In this document: piece by piece, positions 8,231 through 17,827 of the stretch | Numbering within the stretch: position 1 is the first letter of the stretch | How the letters are laid out: every line of letters begins with the position of its first letter | DNA from: Glycomyces niveus | Lineage (GTDB): Bacteria > Actinomycetota > Actinomycetes > Mycobacteriales > Micromonosporaceae | Assembly: GCF_017592475.1 (NCBI RefSeq) | Contig: NZ_JAGFNP010000004.1 | Location: 1-64,000 of the forward strand | Direction: 5' to 3' | Length of the DNA stretch: 64,000 bases | Notes under the pieces: model-generated | Told to the model about the DNA's origin: nothing | Database searches by the model: none | Seen by the model: only the letters and a program-made list of their open reading frames with translations | Made by a program: the position numbers and the translations under genes

Positions 8231-8899
8231 CTATTCCAGGGCGCGGAGGAAGGCCAGATCGACGCCGTCGAGGGAGTCGACGCGGGGGACGTCGATCTCG
8301 GCCGGGAGTTCGACATCGCCGGGAACGGCCAGGGTGACCGCGCCGGCGGCCAGCGCGGAGCTGGTGCCGGAGACGGAGTCCTCGATGACGACGCAGCGTT
8401 CGATGTCGACGCCGAGTTTCGCGGCGGCGGCGAGGTAGGGCACCGGGTCGGGTTTGGGGCGTTCGACCTCGTCGCCGCAGACGGTGAGGTCGAAGTTGTC
8501 GGGGCCGACGTGGCCGATGATGATGTCGGCGAGCTCGCGCGGGGTGGAGGTGACCAGGGCGGTCGGGATGCCGGCGGCGCGGCATTCGAGGAGGAGTTCG
8601 CGGGCGCCGGGCTTCCATGCGACGCCGGCGGCGAAGAGTTCCTTCATTCGGGTGCGCAGCCAGGTCTGGTGGTGCGGGGTCTCGGTGAGGGGGATGCCGA
8701 GGCTTTCGAGGAGCATGACGACCGAGGCGTCCTCGTTGGTGCCGACCATGCGGGAGCGGACTTCGGGGTCGAGGGCGCCGCCGAGGAGTCCGGCGAGTTC
8801 TTCGACGCCGGTGTCCCAGATGATCTCGCTGTCGACGAGCGTGCCGTCCATGTCGAAGAGCACGGCTTGCGGGAACGCGGCTTCCGTTCGGTCAGTCAC
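8231..8899 (-). CDS. HAD-superfamily hydrolase (beta-phosphoglucomutase-like phosphatase)
   Basis: 222 aa, subfamily I HAD with a helical cap. Motif I is VLFDMDGTLVDSE (nucleophile and acid-base aspartates), motif II Thr/Ser lies in ALVTSTPRE, motif III Lys in RPKPDP and motif IV in VIEDSVSG. These are all the catalytic residues of a phosphosugar or nucleotide phosphatase of the Gph/PgmB type. The specific substrate is not predictable. Between the DUF2087 gene and thymidine kinase, with gaps of about 75-90 bp, so probably an independent unit. Confidence 0.87.
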   Translation of the reverse strand: MTDRTEAAFPQAVLFDMDGTLVDSEIIWDTGVEELAGLLGGALDPEVRSRMVGTNEDASVVMLLESLGIPLTETPHHQTWLRTRMKELFAAGVAWKPGARELLLECRAAGIPTALVTSTPRELADIIIGHVGPDNFDLTVCGDEVERPKPDPVPYLAAAAKLGVDIERCVVIEDSVSGTSSALAAGAVTLAVPGDVELPAEIDVPRVDSLDGVDLAFLRALE

Positions 8900-8973
8900 G
8901 GTGTCAACAGTACGGGCGGGGCCGTTGGGGCGGTCTGGTTCGCGGCGGGGCCGCGAGGCGGCTCACACAGGGG

Positions 8974-9531
8974 CTAGGCGAGGCCGGCGCGGTGGTGGCG
9001 GCGGCAGAGGACGGTGTAGGAGTCCATGTCGCCGACTTCGACGACGTCGCCGGCGAAGGTCATGACGCCGTCGCGGACGCGGGCGTTGTGGGTGCCGCGT
9101 TCGCCGCACCAGCAGTTGACGCGGACGGGGAGCTCTTCCACGCGGTCGGCGAGTTCGATGAGGCGCTGGGTGGCGGGGAAGAGGCGGCCGAGGAAGTCGG
9201 TTTTGAGGCCGAAGGCGTAGACGTCGAGGTCGAGGCCGTCGACGGCGTCGGCGAGGTGGTTGATCTGCTTGGGCGCTTCGAGGAACTGGACTTCGTCGAC
9301 GATCACGTACGGGGGTTTGAGGGCGGCGAGGTCGTCGTAGATGTCGAACCCGGGTTTGACCTCGCGGGCCTCGTGGCTGAGGCCGATGCGGCTGGAGACG
9401 ACGCCTTCGCCGCCGCGGTCCATGGAGGTGTAGACGACGCCCTGCCCGCCGAGGGAGTGGTGGTACTGGAGGGCGAGGGTGGACTTCCCCGCGTCCATGA
9501 CGCCGAGGTAGGCGACGAGTTCGTGCGACAT
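8974..9531 (-). CDS. tdk: Thymidine kinase
   Basis: 185-aa type II thymidine kinase (ATP + thymidine to ADP + dTMP, nucleotide salvage). The P-loop is GVMDAGKST at residues 10-18. The Walker B-like IVDEVQF contains the catalytic Glu. The C-terminal zinc-binding lasso has Cys residues at CWC and a final CRRHH. Not all actinobacteria keep tdk. Length is typical. It precedes metH with a strong hairpin between the two genes. Confidence 0.93.
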   Translation of the reverse strand: MSHELVAYLGVMDAGKSTLALQYHHSLGGQGVVYTSMDRGGEGVVSSRIGLSHEAREVKPGFDIYDDLAALKPPYVIVDEVQFLEAPKQINHLADAVDGLDLDVYAFGLKTDFLGRLFPATQRLIELADRVEELPVRVNCWCGERGTHNARVRDGVMTFAGDVVEVGDMDSYTVLCRRHHRAGLA

Positions 9532-9583
9532 GGCACCTATGGTGCCGGGTGGGTGTCGCGGGGGTGAACTCGGCCGCGGGTTC

Positions 9584-9614
9584 GGTGCCCGGCGCCCTAT
9601 CGGCGCCGGGCACC
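9584..9614. terminator. Terminator hairpin downstream of metH
   Basis: Perfect 13-bp GC stem (9584-9596 with 9602-9614) and a 5-nt loop immediately 3' of the metH stop codon on the minus strand. Confidence 0.8.
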
Positions 9615-9622
9615 TCCCGGGG

Positions 9623-12600
9623 TCACTTGGCGTTGAAGTAGCTCGCTTCGGGGTGGTGGAGGACGATCGCGTCGGTGGACTGCTCGGGGTGGAGCTGGTC
9701 TCCTTCGGACAGTTCGACGCCGATGCGTTCGGCGCCGAGGAGTTCGACGAGGGTCGCGCGGTCGGCGAGCTCGGGGCAGGCCGGGTAGCCGAACGAGTAG
9801 CGGCAGCCGCGGAAGTCGACGTCGAAGTAGCCCTTGAGGTCCCCGGGGTCCGAGTCGGCGACGGTGCCGCCGGAGGGCAGGACCCATTCGCGGCGCATGC
9901 GCCGGTGCCAGTACTCGGCGAGCGACTCGGTGAGCTGCACGGTGAGGCCGTGCACCTCCAGGTAGTCGCGGTAGGCGTTGGCCTGGAAGAGCTCGTTCGT
10001 GTATTCGGAGACCTTGGAGCCCAAGGTGACCAGCTGCATGCCGAGGACGTCGAGCTGGCCGCCGTCCTTGGCGCGGAAGAAGTCCGCGAGGCAGAGGCGC
10101 CGGCCCTGCCGCTGGCGCGGGAAGGTGAACCGGGCGCGCTCGGAGTGGCCGTTCTCGTCGAGGACGACGAGGGTGTTGCCCTCGGAGTAGGCCGGGAAGT
10201 ACGCGTAGGCGACCTTCGCCTCCAGGACGTTGTCCGTGGCGAGCCGGTCGAGCCAGTAGCGCAGGCGCGGGCGGCCCTCGGTCTCGACCAGCTCCTCGTA
10301 GGAGGGGCCGTCGCCGCGGGCGGGCTTGAGGCCCCACTGGCCGAGGAAGGTCGCGCGCTCGTCGAGCAGCGCGGCGTACTCGGAGGTCTGGATGCCCTTG
10401 ATGACGCGCGAGCCGTAGAACGGCGGGACCGGGACCTCGACGTCGGTGGCGACGTTGGATCGCACCGACGTGTCGTTCAAGTCCGGGAGGGTGTCGGCGA
10501 CCATCGTGGCCTGCTTGGCGCGGCGTTCGCGGCGCAGGGCGATCTTCGCCTCCTTCTCCGCGTCGACGATCGGGACGCCGGTGCGGCGGGCGGTCATGAC
10601 CTTGTTCATGAGGTCGAGGCCTTCGAACGCGTCGCGCGCGTAGTGGACCTGGCCGCCTTCGAACATCTCGCGGAGGTCGTCCTCGACGTACGCGCGGGTG
10701 AGCGCGGCGCCGCCGAGGAGGACCGGCCAGCGCGTGTGCATCGAGCGGGCCATCATCTCGGCGAGGTTGTCCTTCATGATGACCGTCGACTTGACGAGCA
10801 GGCCGCTCATGCCGATGACGTCCGCCTGGTGCTCTTCGGCGGCGTCGAGGATGGCGTTGATGGGCTGCTTGATGCCGAGGTTGACGACGGTGTAGCCGTT
10901 GTTGGACAGGATGATGTCGACGAGGTTCTTGCCGATGTCGTGCACGTCGCCGCGGACGGTGGCGAGGACGATGGTGCCCTTGTCGGCCGCGTCGGCCTTG
11001 TCCATGTGCGGTTCGAGGTGGGCGACGGCGAACTTCATGGCCTCGGCGGACTGCAGGACGAACGGCAGCTGCATCTGGCCGGAGCCGAAGCGGTCGCCGA
11101 CGACCTTCATGCCTTCGAGGAGGTTGTCGTTGATGATGTCGAGGGGCCGCTTGCCGCTCGCGAGGGCCTCGTCGAGGTCGGTGTCCATGCCGTTCTTGTC
11201 GCCGTCGATGATCCGCTGGGCGAGGCGTTCGTCCAGGGGGAGCGCGGCGAGCGCTTCGGCGCGGGCCTCCTTCGTCCCGGCGAGGCTGACGCCGTCGAAG
11301 ATCTCGATGAGCTTCTGCAGCGGGTCGTAGTCCTCGGTGCGGCGGTCGTAGACCATGTCGAGGGCGACCTGCTTCTGCTCCTCGGGGATCGAGGCCATCG
11401 GCAGGATCTTGGAGGCGTGGACGATCGCGCTGGTCAGGCCCGCCTCGACGCATTCGTTGAGGAACACGGAGTTGAGGACCTGGCGGGCGGCCGGGTTGAG
11501 GCCGAACGAGATGTTGGAGACGCCGAGGGTGAAGTTGATGCCCGGGTAGAGACGGGCGATCTCGCGGATGGCCTCGATGGTCTCGATGCCGTCGCGGCGG
11601 GTCTCCTCCTGGCCGGTGGAGATGGGGAAGGTGAGGGCGTCGACGAAGATGTCCTGGATCTTCATGCCCCACCTGCCGGTGAGGTCGTCGATGAGGCGGG
11701 CGGCGACGCGGACCTTCCAGTCGCGGTCGCGGGCCTGGCCTTCCTCGTCGATGCACAGGGCCACGACGCCCGCGCCGTGCTCGGCGACGAGCGGCATCAT
11801 CCGCTGGTAGCGGGAGTTCGGGCCGTCGCCGTCCTCGAAGTTGACCGAGTTGACGATGCACTTGCCGCCGAGGGCTTCGAGCCCGGCCTCGACGACGTTC
11901 GGCTCGGTGGAGTCGAGCATGATCGGCAGCGTGGAGGCGGTGGCGAAGCGGGAGGCGAGCACGCGCATGTCCTCGGCGCCGTCGCGGCCGACGTAGTCGA
12001 CGCAGAGGTCGAGCAGGTGCGAGCCGCCGCCGGCCTGCTCGCGGGCGATCTCGACGCAGCGGTCGTAATCGGCGGCGAGCATGGCGTCGCGGAAGGCCTT
12101 GGAGCCGTTGGCGTTCGTGCGCTCGCCGACGTTGAGGATCGAAGCGTCCTGGAGGTACGGGACGTGGTGGTAGGAGGAGGAGACGCCCGGTTCGAGGACG
12201 GGGGTGCGCTCCTTGGGGACGACCGGGTCCCCGGTGCCGGGGGCGCCGCCGAGGCGGGCGCGGACGGCCCGGATGTGGTCGGGGGTGGTGCCGCAGCAGC
12301 CGCCGACGAGGCTGACGCCGAAGTTCTTGACGAACTCCTCGTGCGCGTCGGCCAGTTCTTCGGGGGTGAGCGGGTAGACCGCGCCCTTCGGACCGAGGGT
12401 CGGCAGGCCCGCGTTCGGCATGACCGAGATCGGAACGGGCGAGTGGCGGGAGAGGTAGCGGAGGTGCTCGCTCATCTCTTCGGGGCCGGTGGCGCAGTTG
12501 AGGCCGATGAGGTCGATGCCGAGGGCGGCGAGGCTGGTCAGGGCGGCGCCGATCTCGCCGCCGACGAGCATGGTGCCGGTGGTCTCGACGGTGACCTGGG

Positions 12601-13168
12601 CGATGATCGGGACGTTCGTGCCGAGGGCCGCGTTGGCGCGCTTGGCGCCGATGACGGCGGCCTTGGCCTGGAGGAGGTCCTGGGCGGTCTCGACGAGGAG
12701 CGCGTCGGTGCCGCCTTCGATGAGGCCGATCGAGCATTCCTGGTAGTGGTCGCGCAGGAGCGCAGACGGCGCGTGGCCGAGGGTGGGCAGGCGGGTGCCG
12801 CCGCCCATGGAGCCGAGGACGAAGCGGGGCCACTCGGGGGTGGCGTACTCGTCGGCCTTCTGGCGTGCGAGCGAGGCGGCGGCGCGGGCGATCTCGCGGG
12901 CGCGCTCGACGATGTCGTACTCGACGAGGCCGCCGTAGTTGGCGTTGAAGCTGTTCGTCTCGATGCAGTCGGCCCCGGCGGCCAGGTACGCGTCGTGGAT
13001 GCCCAGGACGATGTCGGGCCGGGTGATGCAGAGGATGTCGGTCAGGCCCTCGAAGCCGTCGTAGTCCTCCATCGTGGGGTCGAAGGTCTGCAGCATGGTG
13101 CCCATACCACCGTCGGCGATCACGACGCGGCGGCTCAGGACATCAAGGAAAAGGCTGTTCGCAGACAC
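9623..13168 (-). CDS. metH: Cobalamin-dependent methionine synthase
   Basis: 1181-aa MetH, which transfers the methyl of 5-methyltetrahydrofolate through cobalamin to homocysteine. The domains run in the canonical order. The homocysteine-binding barrel has zinc Cys residues near residue 225 (NCATG) and 289-290 (GGCCGTTPDH). The pterin-binding domain begins about residue 340 (NVGERTNANGSKAF). The B12 domain carries DVHDIGKN near residue 741, whose His is the cobalt ligand. The C-terminal AdoMet reactivation domain ends about residue 1180 (RFSFGYPACPEL). The start is the GTG at 13168 (VSANSLF); the frame stays open upstream into the divergent gene's promoter. No B12 riboswitch fits in the 143-bp gap. 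Confidence 0.95.
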   Translation of the reverse strand: MSANSLFLDVLSRRVVIADGGMGTMLQTFDPTMEDYDGFEGLTDILCITRPDIVLGIHDAYLAAGADCIETNSFNANYGGLVEYDIVERAREIARAAASLARQKADEYATPEWPRFVLGSMGGGTRLPTLGHAPSALLRDHYQECSIGLIEGGTDALLVETAQDLLQAKAAVIGAKRANAALGTNVPIIAQVTVETTGTMLVGGEIGAALTSLAALGIDLIGLNCATGPEEMSEHLRYLSRHSPVPISVMPNAGLPTLGPKGAVYPLTPEELADAHEEFVKNFGVSLVGGCCGTTPDHIRAVRARLGGAPGTGDPVVPKERTPVLEPGVSSSYHHVPYLQDASILNVGERTNANGSKAFRDAMLAADYDRCVEIAREQAGGGSHLLDLCVDYVGRDGAEDMRVLASRFATASTLPIMLDSTEPNVVEAGLEALGGKCIVNSVNFEDGDGPNSRYQRMMPLVAEHGAGVVALCIDEEGQARDRDWKVRVAARLIDDLTGRWGMKIQDIFVDALTFPISTGQEETRRDGIETIEAIREIARLYPGINFTLGVSNISFGLNPAARQVLNSVFLNECVEAGLTSAIVHASKILPMASIPEEQKQVALDMVYDRRTEDYDPLQKLIEIFDGVSLAGTKEARAEALAALPLDERLAQRIIDGDKNGMDTDLDEALASGKRPLDIINDNLLEGMKVVGDRFGSGQMQLPFVLQSAEAMKFAVAHLEPHMDKADAADKGTIVLATVRGDVHDIGKNLVDIILSNNGYTVVNLGIKQPINAILDAAEEHQADVIGMSGLLVKSTVIMKDNLAEMMARSMHTRWPVLLGGAALTRAYVEDDLREMFEGGQVHYARDAFEGLDLMNKVMTARRTGVPIVDAEKEAKIALRRERRAKQATMVADTLPDLNDTSVRSNVATDVEVPVPPFYGSRVIKGIQTSEYAALLDERATFLGQWGLKPARGDGPSYEELVETEGRPRLRYWLDRLATDNVLEAKVAYAYFPAYSEGNTLVVLDENGHSERARFTFPRQRQGRRLCLADFFRAKDGGQLDVLGMQLVTLGSKVSEYTNELFQANAYRDYLEVHGLTVQLTESLAEYWHRRMRREWVLPSGGTVADSDPGDLKGYFDVDFRGCRYSFGYPACPELADRATLVELLGAERIGVELSEGDQLHPEQSTDAIVLHHPEASYFNAK

Positions 13169-13311
13169 GGCTCCAGGGTACTGGCCGGTGCCGCCAGATG
13201 GGAATCGGGTTTCAGGGATTGGGAGTTCGCAGAGGCGTGGATCGAGCTGGCCCCGGCCTCGTACCGCGCGTAGGCTCGGTCCGTAACGAGATCGTTTGAG
13301 AAGGGACACAC

Positions 13312-13950
13312 ATGGACGCCACGGAAATGGGCATGTGGACCGAACTGACCGATCCGGAGAAGCTCCGCGAAATCGTGGGCGAGGTGATGCCGCAGGCCAT
13401 CACGAAGGAGCGCGCGAAGCTCCACCCGCGCGACCGCGAATGGCTCGCCGCCTCCACCTACTGCGTGATCGCGACCGCCGACGCCGACGGCAACTGCGAC
13501 GCCTCCCCCAAGGGCGACCCGGCAGGGAAGCTCGTGCACGTCCTCGACGACTCGACCCTCGCGATCCCCGAGCGGCCCGGCAACCACCGCGCCGACGGCT
13601 ACCACAACGTGCTCGCCAACCCCCACGTCGGCCTGCTCTCGCTCCTGCCCGGGCGGCGCGAGACGCTGCGGATCAACGGCCGCGCCCGCATCGTCTCGGA
13701 CGCGCCCTTCTTCGAGGACATGGTCGTCAAGGGCCACAAGCCGATCCTGGCGCTCGTGATCGAGATCGACACGATCTACTTCCACTGCGGCAAGTCCGCC
13801 ATGCGCGCCGGGATCTGGAAGCCCGAGACGTGGACACCCGACGCGGTCCCCCAACACGCCCAGCTCGTCAAGGAGACCCAGGTCGTCGAGGCCACGCTGG
13901 AGCAGCTGATCGACAAGTACGGCCCCAAGTACGAGGCGGGCCTCTACTAG
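13312..13950 (+). CDS. FMN-dependent PPOX-type flavoprotein (MSMEG_1061 family)
   Basis: 212 aa, split beta-barrel of the pyridoxamine 5'-phosphate oxidase superfamily. The core CVIATADADGNCDASPKGD, with LRINGRARI and a late CGKSAMRAGIW segment, is characteristic of the MSMEG_1061 family. Such proteins bind FMN or F420 and reduce or bind heme/flavin-like ligands; the true substrate is unknown. The ATG at 13312 has GAGAAGGGA upstream. Divergent from metH. Confidence 0.85.
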   Translation: MDATEMGMWTELTDPEKLREIVGEVMPQAITKERAKLHPRDREWLAASTYCVIATADADGNCDASPKGDPAGKLVHVLDDSTLAIPERPGNHRADGYHNVLANPHVGLLSLLPGRRETLRINGRARIVSDAPFFEDMVVKGHKPILALVIEIDTIYFHCGKSAMRAGIWKPETWTPDAVPQHAQLVKETQVVEATLEQLIDKYGPKYEAGLY

Positions 13951-14077
13951 CGGCACCCGCTCCGCCGATCCGGACACGGCGGGCTCTTTCACCGAACCGC
14001 GCTACCCGCGAGGTTTCTTCCCTACGCTGAGATTCGCAATATCCGCAGCTCAGGGCAGGGAAGACGCAGGGGCGCCG

Positions 14078-16045
14078 ATGTCGGCAACAGTGAGATACGC
14101 GGCGGCCGTACTGGCCGCCCTCGTTTTCGCCCTCTCCGGTGCCACCACCGCCGCCGCGGTCGCGCCGATCGAACTCGACTCCGGGGCCGTCACCGACCGT
14201 GTGGGCGCCGTCGGGGGCCGGGGCGCGGAGGTCGACGCCGCGATCGACCGGCTCAGGTCCGAGGCCGCGATCGGGCTGTACGTGGCGTACGTCGACTCGT
14301 TCTCCGGGTGGGCCCCACAGGACTGGGCCGACCAGACCGCCGTGAACAGCGGCCTCGGCACCAACGACATCCTGCTCGCCGTCGCCACGGGCGACCGCCG
14401 CTACGCCTGGTCGGTCGCGTCCGGGTTCCCGCTGTCGGACTCGCAATTGAACGAGGTCGCCACCTCGGCGATCGAACCCGAACTGTCGCGAGACGACTGG
14501 GCCGGCGCGGCCATCGCCGCCGCCGACGGGTACCGGGCCGAGGCGGCCGGGGGCTCGGGCGGCGGGGGCGCGGGCTGGATCGTGCTCCTGCTCGTCCTCG
14601 TCGCCGTCGCGGTCATCGTGTTTCTGGTGTGGCGCAAGCGTCGCGGCAGGCAGGGTGTCCCTTCGGGCAAGCAGGTGCAGCGGATGTCGACCCAGAACCT
14701 CGACCGGGAGGCCAGCCGCCTCCTGGTGGAGGGCGACGACGCCGTCCGCACCAGCGACCAGGACCTCGGCTTCGCCGTCGCCGAGTTCGGGCAGGAGAAC
14801 ACCGCCAAGTTCTCGGCCGCGCTCGAGACCGCCAGGAGCGAACTCGCCGCGGCCTTCCGCATCCGCCAGTCCCTCGACGACGAAGTGCCCGAGACCGAGG
14901 AGCAGCGCCGCGCGATGCTCACCGAGATCGTCGACCGGCTCACCAAGGCCGACCAGGAGCTCGACGGGGCCGCCGCAGAGTTCGAGCAGCTGCGCGACCT
15001 CGGCCGCCGCGCGCCCGAGGCGATCGAGAAGCTCACCGCCGAGGCGCAGGCCCTCGCCGGGCGCACCGGGCCGGCGAAGGAGGCGCTGGCGTCGCTCGCG
15101 GCCGCGTACCCCGCGTCGGCGTTCGACACGGTCACCGCCAATGTCGCCGACGCCGAGGACCGGCTCGGGTTCGCCGACCGGAGCCTCGCCGAGGCCCGCG
15201 ACGCGCTCGCGGCCGGTGAGAACGGTCGGGCCGCGGTGGGCGTGCGCGCCGCCGAAGGCGGTCTCGCGCAGGCGAAGCAGCTGCTCGACGCCGTCACCGG
15301 GCGGCAGACCGAACTCGCCGAGGCCGCCCGAGGGCTGCCCGGGCTCCTCGCCTCGCTCGACCAGGACATCGGCGAGGCCGAACGCAAAGCGGACGGCTCG
15401 CCCGGCGGGGAGCGGCTGCGCCGCGCTGCCGCGAACGCGCGGGCCGTGACCGAAGCGGTCGGGGCAGCCCAGGCGGCCGGACCGGTCGATCCGCTCGACA
15501 GCACCCGCCGCCTCGAGCAGGCGCAAGCCGACCTCGGCGGGGAGCTGCAGGCCGTGCGCGACGAGCAGGAGCAGCGCGAGAGCGCGAAAGCCCAACTGGC
15601 GCAGACGATCGCGAACGCCGCGGCCACGGCCGCCGCGGTGGAGGACTACATCAACACCAACCGCGGCGGCGTCGGCACTGAGGCCCGCACCCGCCTCAAC
15701 GAGGCGAACCAGGAGCTCGACACCGCTCGCGCCCTGGCCGCGGGCGATCCGGTGCAGGCGCTCGCGAAGGCGCAGCGGGCCGACCAGCTCGCTGCGGCCG
15801 CGTCGCGCCACGCCCAGCAGGACGTGAACGATTACCGCAACCCGGCGAGACCCGGCGGCGGGTTCGGCGGCGGCATGGGCGGCAACGCCGGCGCGATGCT
15901 CGGCGGGATCCTCTTGGGCGGCATCCTCAACGGAGGCGGGCGCGGCGGCGGATTCGGCGCGCCGAGTTCCTCTCGCCGCCGCGGCCCCTCGCCGGGGTCC
16001 TTCGGCGGCGCGGGCACCCGCAGGGGCGGTGGTGGCCGATTCTGA
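14078..16045 (+). CDS. TPM-domain membrane protein with long coiled coil
   Basis: 655 aa. Residues 1-28 form a signal peptide, and about 30-160 a TPM domain (the phosphatase-like domain found in thylakoid and bacterial envelope proteins). A single transmembrane helix lies at about 168-186 (WIVLLLVLVAVAVIVFLVW), then about 400 residues of Ala/Glu/Arg-rich coiled coil. The tail has several Gly-rich stretches and ends in RRGGGGRF. Topology is therefore an outside TPM domain and a cytoplasmic coiled coil. It is followed after 52 bp by pspA, suggesting a joint membrane-stress role. Confidence 0.85.
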   Translation: MSATVRYAAAVLAALVFALSGATTAAAVAPIELDSGAVTDRVGAVGGRGAEVDAAIDRLRSEAAIGLYVAYVDSFSGWAPQDWADQTAVNSGLGTNDILLAVATGDRRYAWSVASGFPLSDSQLNEVATSAIEPELSRDDWAGAAIAAADGYRAEAAGGSGGGGAGWIVLLLVLVAVAVIVFLVWRKRRGRQGVPSGKQVQRMSTQNLDREASRLLVEGDDAVRTSDQDLGFAVAEFGQENTAKFSAALETARSELAAAFRIRQSLDDEVPETEEQRRAMLTEIVDRLTKADQELDGAAAEFEQLRDLGRRAPEAIEKLTAEAQALAGRTGPAKEALASLAAAYPASAFDTVTANVADAEDRLGFADRSLAEARDALAAGENGRAAVGVRAAEGGLAQAKQLLDAVTGRQTELAEAARGLPGLLASLDQDIGEAERKADGSPGGERLRRAAANARAVTEAVGAAQAAGPVDPLDSTRRLEQAQADLGGELQAVRDEQEQRESAKAQLAQTIANAAATAAAVEDYINTNRGGVGTEARTRLNEANQELDTARALAAGDPVQALAKAQRADQLAAAASRHAQQDVNDYRNPARPGGGFGGGMGGNAGAMLGGILLGGILNGGGRGGGFGAPSSSRRRGPSPGSFGGAGTRRGGGGRF

Positions 16046-16097
16046 CGACCGCGAGGCGCAAGCGACTACCGGAACGAACCGAAAGGCATGGGGACCC

Positions 16098-16814
16098 ATG
16101 ACACAGAAGCAGTCGATCTTCGGCCGCATCGGCCAGCTGCTCAAGGCGAACATCAACGACGCCATCGACTCCGCGGAGGAACCGGAGAAGATGCTCGCCC
16201 AGATGGAGCGCGACTACAAGAACAACATCGCCGAGGCCGAGAGCTCGATCGCCGAGACCATCGGCAACCTGCGGCTGATGGAGGAGGACGCGGCCGCCGA
16301 CAGGGAGGCCGCGCAGGAGTGGGAGAACAAGGCCCGCAACGCCAGCCGCAAGGCCGACGAGCTGCGCGCGGCCGGGAACACCGCCGAGGCCGACAAGTTC
16401 GATCACCTCGTCAAGGTGGCCCTGGGCAAGCAGCTCGGGCTGGAGAAGGAGATCAAGACCGCCGAGCCGACCATCCAGGCCCAGCAGGAGGTCGTCGACA
16501 AGCTCAAGAACGCGCTCAACCAGATGAAGTCGAAACTCTCCGAGCTGCAGTCCAAGCGCAGCAGCCTGACCGCCCGCGCCAAGACCGCGCAGGCGCAGCG
16601 GCAGGTGAACGAGGCGGTCGGCAGCGTCGACATCATGGACCCGCTCAGCGAGGTCAACCGCTTCGAGCAGAAGGTCCGCCGCGAGGAGGCGAAGGTCCGC
16701 GGGCAGGCGGAGCTGTCGATGTCCTCGCTGGACAAGCAGTTCGAGAGCCTCGACGGGCTCGCCGACGAAACCGAGATCGAGGCGCGCATGGCCGCGCTCA
16801 AGTCAGGCAAATGA
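16098..16814 (+). CDS. pspA: PspA/IM30 family protein
   Basis: 238 aa, almost entirely helical coiled coil as in the ESCRT-III-like PspA/Vipp1 family, which assembles on stressed cytoplasmic membranes. The N-terminal amphipathic segment (FGRIGQLLKANINDAID) is the membrane-binding helix, and PEKMLAQMERDY is the classic family signature. ATG 16098 was chosen because the family starts at this point; the open frame begins 69 bp earlier. It sits just after the TPM membrane protein, an arrangement that suggests the coiled coil of that protein could recruit PspA. Confidence 0.92.
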   Translation: MTQKQSIFGRIGQLLKANINDAIDSAEEPEKMLAQMERDYKNNIAEAESSIAETIGNLRLMEEDAAADREAAQEWENKARNASRKADELRAAGNTAEADKFDHLVKVALGKQLGLEKEIKTAEPTIQAQQEVVDKLKNALNQMKSKLSELQSKRSSLTARAKTAQAQRQVNEAVGSVDIMDPLSEVNRFEQKVRREEAKVRGQAELSMSSLDKQFESLDGLADETEIEARMAALKSGK

Positions 16815-16828
16815 CGCGGGGGTCTCCA

Positions 16829-16853
16829 GCGGCCGGGCGATGCGCCCGGCCGC
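16829..16853. terminator. Bidirectional terminator between pspA and phhA
   Basis: Perfect 11-bp stem GCGGCCGGGCG/CGCCCGGCCGC with a 3-nt loop between convergent genes. Confidence 0.8.
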
Positions 16854-16867
16854 TTCACTGCGCGCGG

Positions 16868-17755
16868 CTACTCCCGCTCGGCCTTCAGGCGGGCGATCGA
16901 GTCGTCGTCGCAGGTCGTCCAGAACTCGCCCACGACGTCCTCGAGCTGCTCCATCGACCCCGCGTCGAACAGGTGGTCCTGGTACTTCGTGATGTCGTAG
17001 TCGATGGTGCCCATGGTGACCAGGTCGAGCGGCAGGATCTCCATGCCGCGGAACTCGTCGATCTCCCCGTACGAGGAGAGGATGCCCGCCCCGTAGGCCT
17101 TCAGGCCGTCCTTCTCACTCATCACCCCGAACTCGAGGGTGAACCAGAAGACGCGGGAGACGAACTCGAGCGCGTCCTCGGAGTGGACGCGGCGGGCCGC
17201 CTCGCCCGCGGCGCGGTACAGCGCGGCGAAACGCGGCGAGGCGAGGGCGTTGGCGTGGCCGATGACCTCGTGGATGACGTCGGGCTCGGGCGTGTACAGC
17301 GGCACCGAGTGGTGGCGGATGTACTGGGTCGCGTGGAACCTCCCGTCGGCGAGCACCCCGTAGAACTCGCGCAGGGGCACGAGCCCCGCCGCGGGCAGGT
17401 AGCTGAAGCCGGTGAGCGGCGCGAGGGACTCGGAGACCTCGTGCAGCTGCGGGATGTGGTCGGCGGGGAGCTTCAGGCGCTCGGCGCCCTCCAGGTACTC
17501 GTGTACGGCCAGGGCTTGGTGCTTCACGGCGAGTTCGGCGCTGACCAGCCGCCAGATCTCGTGCTCGGTGTCGGAGTAGGAAACGGTCGGCATGGGTAGG
17601 CCGGGTTCCCAGTCCATTGCGAGGGCCGCGATGGCGTTGCGCCGCTCGCGGTACTCGGGGTCGGCGAAGCCCGGGTGGTTCTCACCCAGTTCCACGACGA
17701 CCGTGCCGTCGGCGTCGGTGTTGACCGGCGCGAAGTACTGTCCTTCTTCGAACAT
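16868..17755 (-). CDS. phhA: Phenylalanine 4-monooxygenase
   Basis: 295-aa pterin-dependent aromatic amino acid hydroxylase (Phe + O2 + tetrahydropterin to Tyr). The iron ligands H162 and H167 lie in IHEVIGH, and E208 in FWFTLEFG; the substrate-binding YIRHHSVPLYTPEPD precedes them. The core is the bacterial catalytic domain without an N-terminal regulatory ACT domain, as expected for bacteria. No pterin carbinolamine dehydratase or tyrosine catabolism gene is adjacent. The next gene upstream on the same strand is the HypX-like gene, 72 bp away, and need not be co-functional. Confidence 0.93.
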   Translation of the reverse strand: MFEEGQYFAPVNTDADGTVVVELGENHPGFADPEYRERRNAIAALAMDWEPGLPMPTVSYSDTEHEIWRLVSAELAVKHQALAVHEYLEGAERLKLPADHIPQLHEVSESLAPLTGFSYLPAAGLVPLREFYGVLADGRFHATQYIRHHSVPLYTPEPDVIHEVIGHANALASPRFAALYRAAGEAARRVHSEDALEFVSRVFWFTLEFGVMSEKDGLKAYGAGILSSYGEIDEFRGMEILPLDLVTMGTIDYDITKYQDHLFDAGSMEQLEDVVGEFWTTCDDDSIARLKAERE

Positions 17756-17827
17756 AGGGACAGTCCATCAGGTGGGACGGCCGCTGTCAACGCGGTGGTG
17801 AGACTGGCAAGCCCTCTCCGCCCCCGA

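Noticed and set aside
9530..13273. 1247-codon open frame on the plus strand
   Set aside because: It is antisense to metH, rich in Gly/Ala/Val/Glu from complementary codon bias, and has no domain or ribosome binding site.
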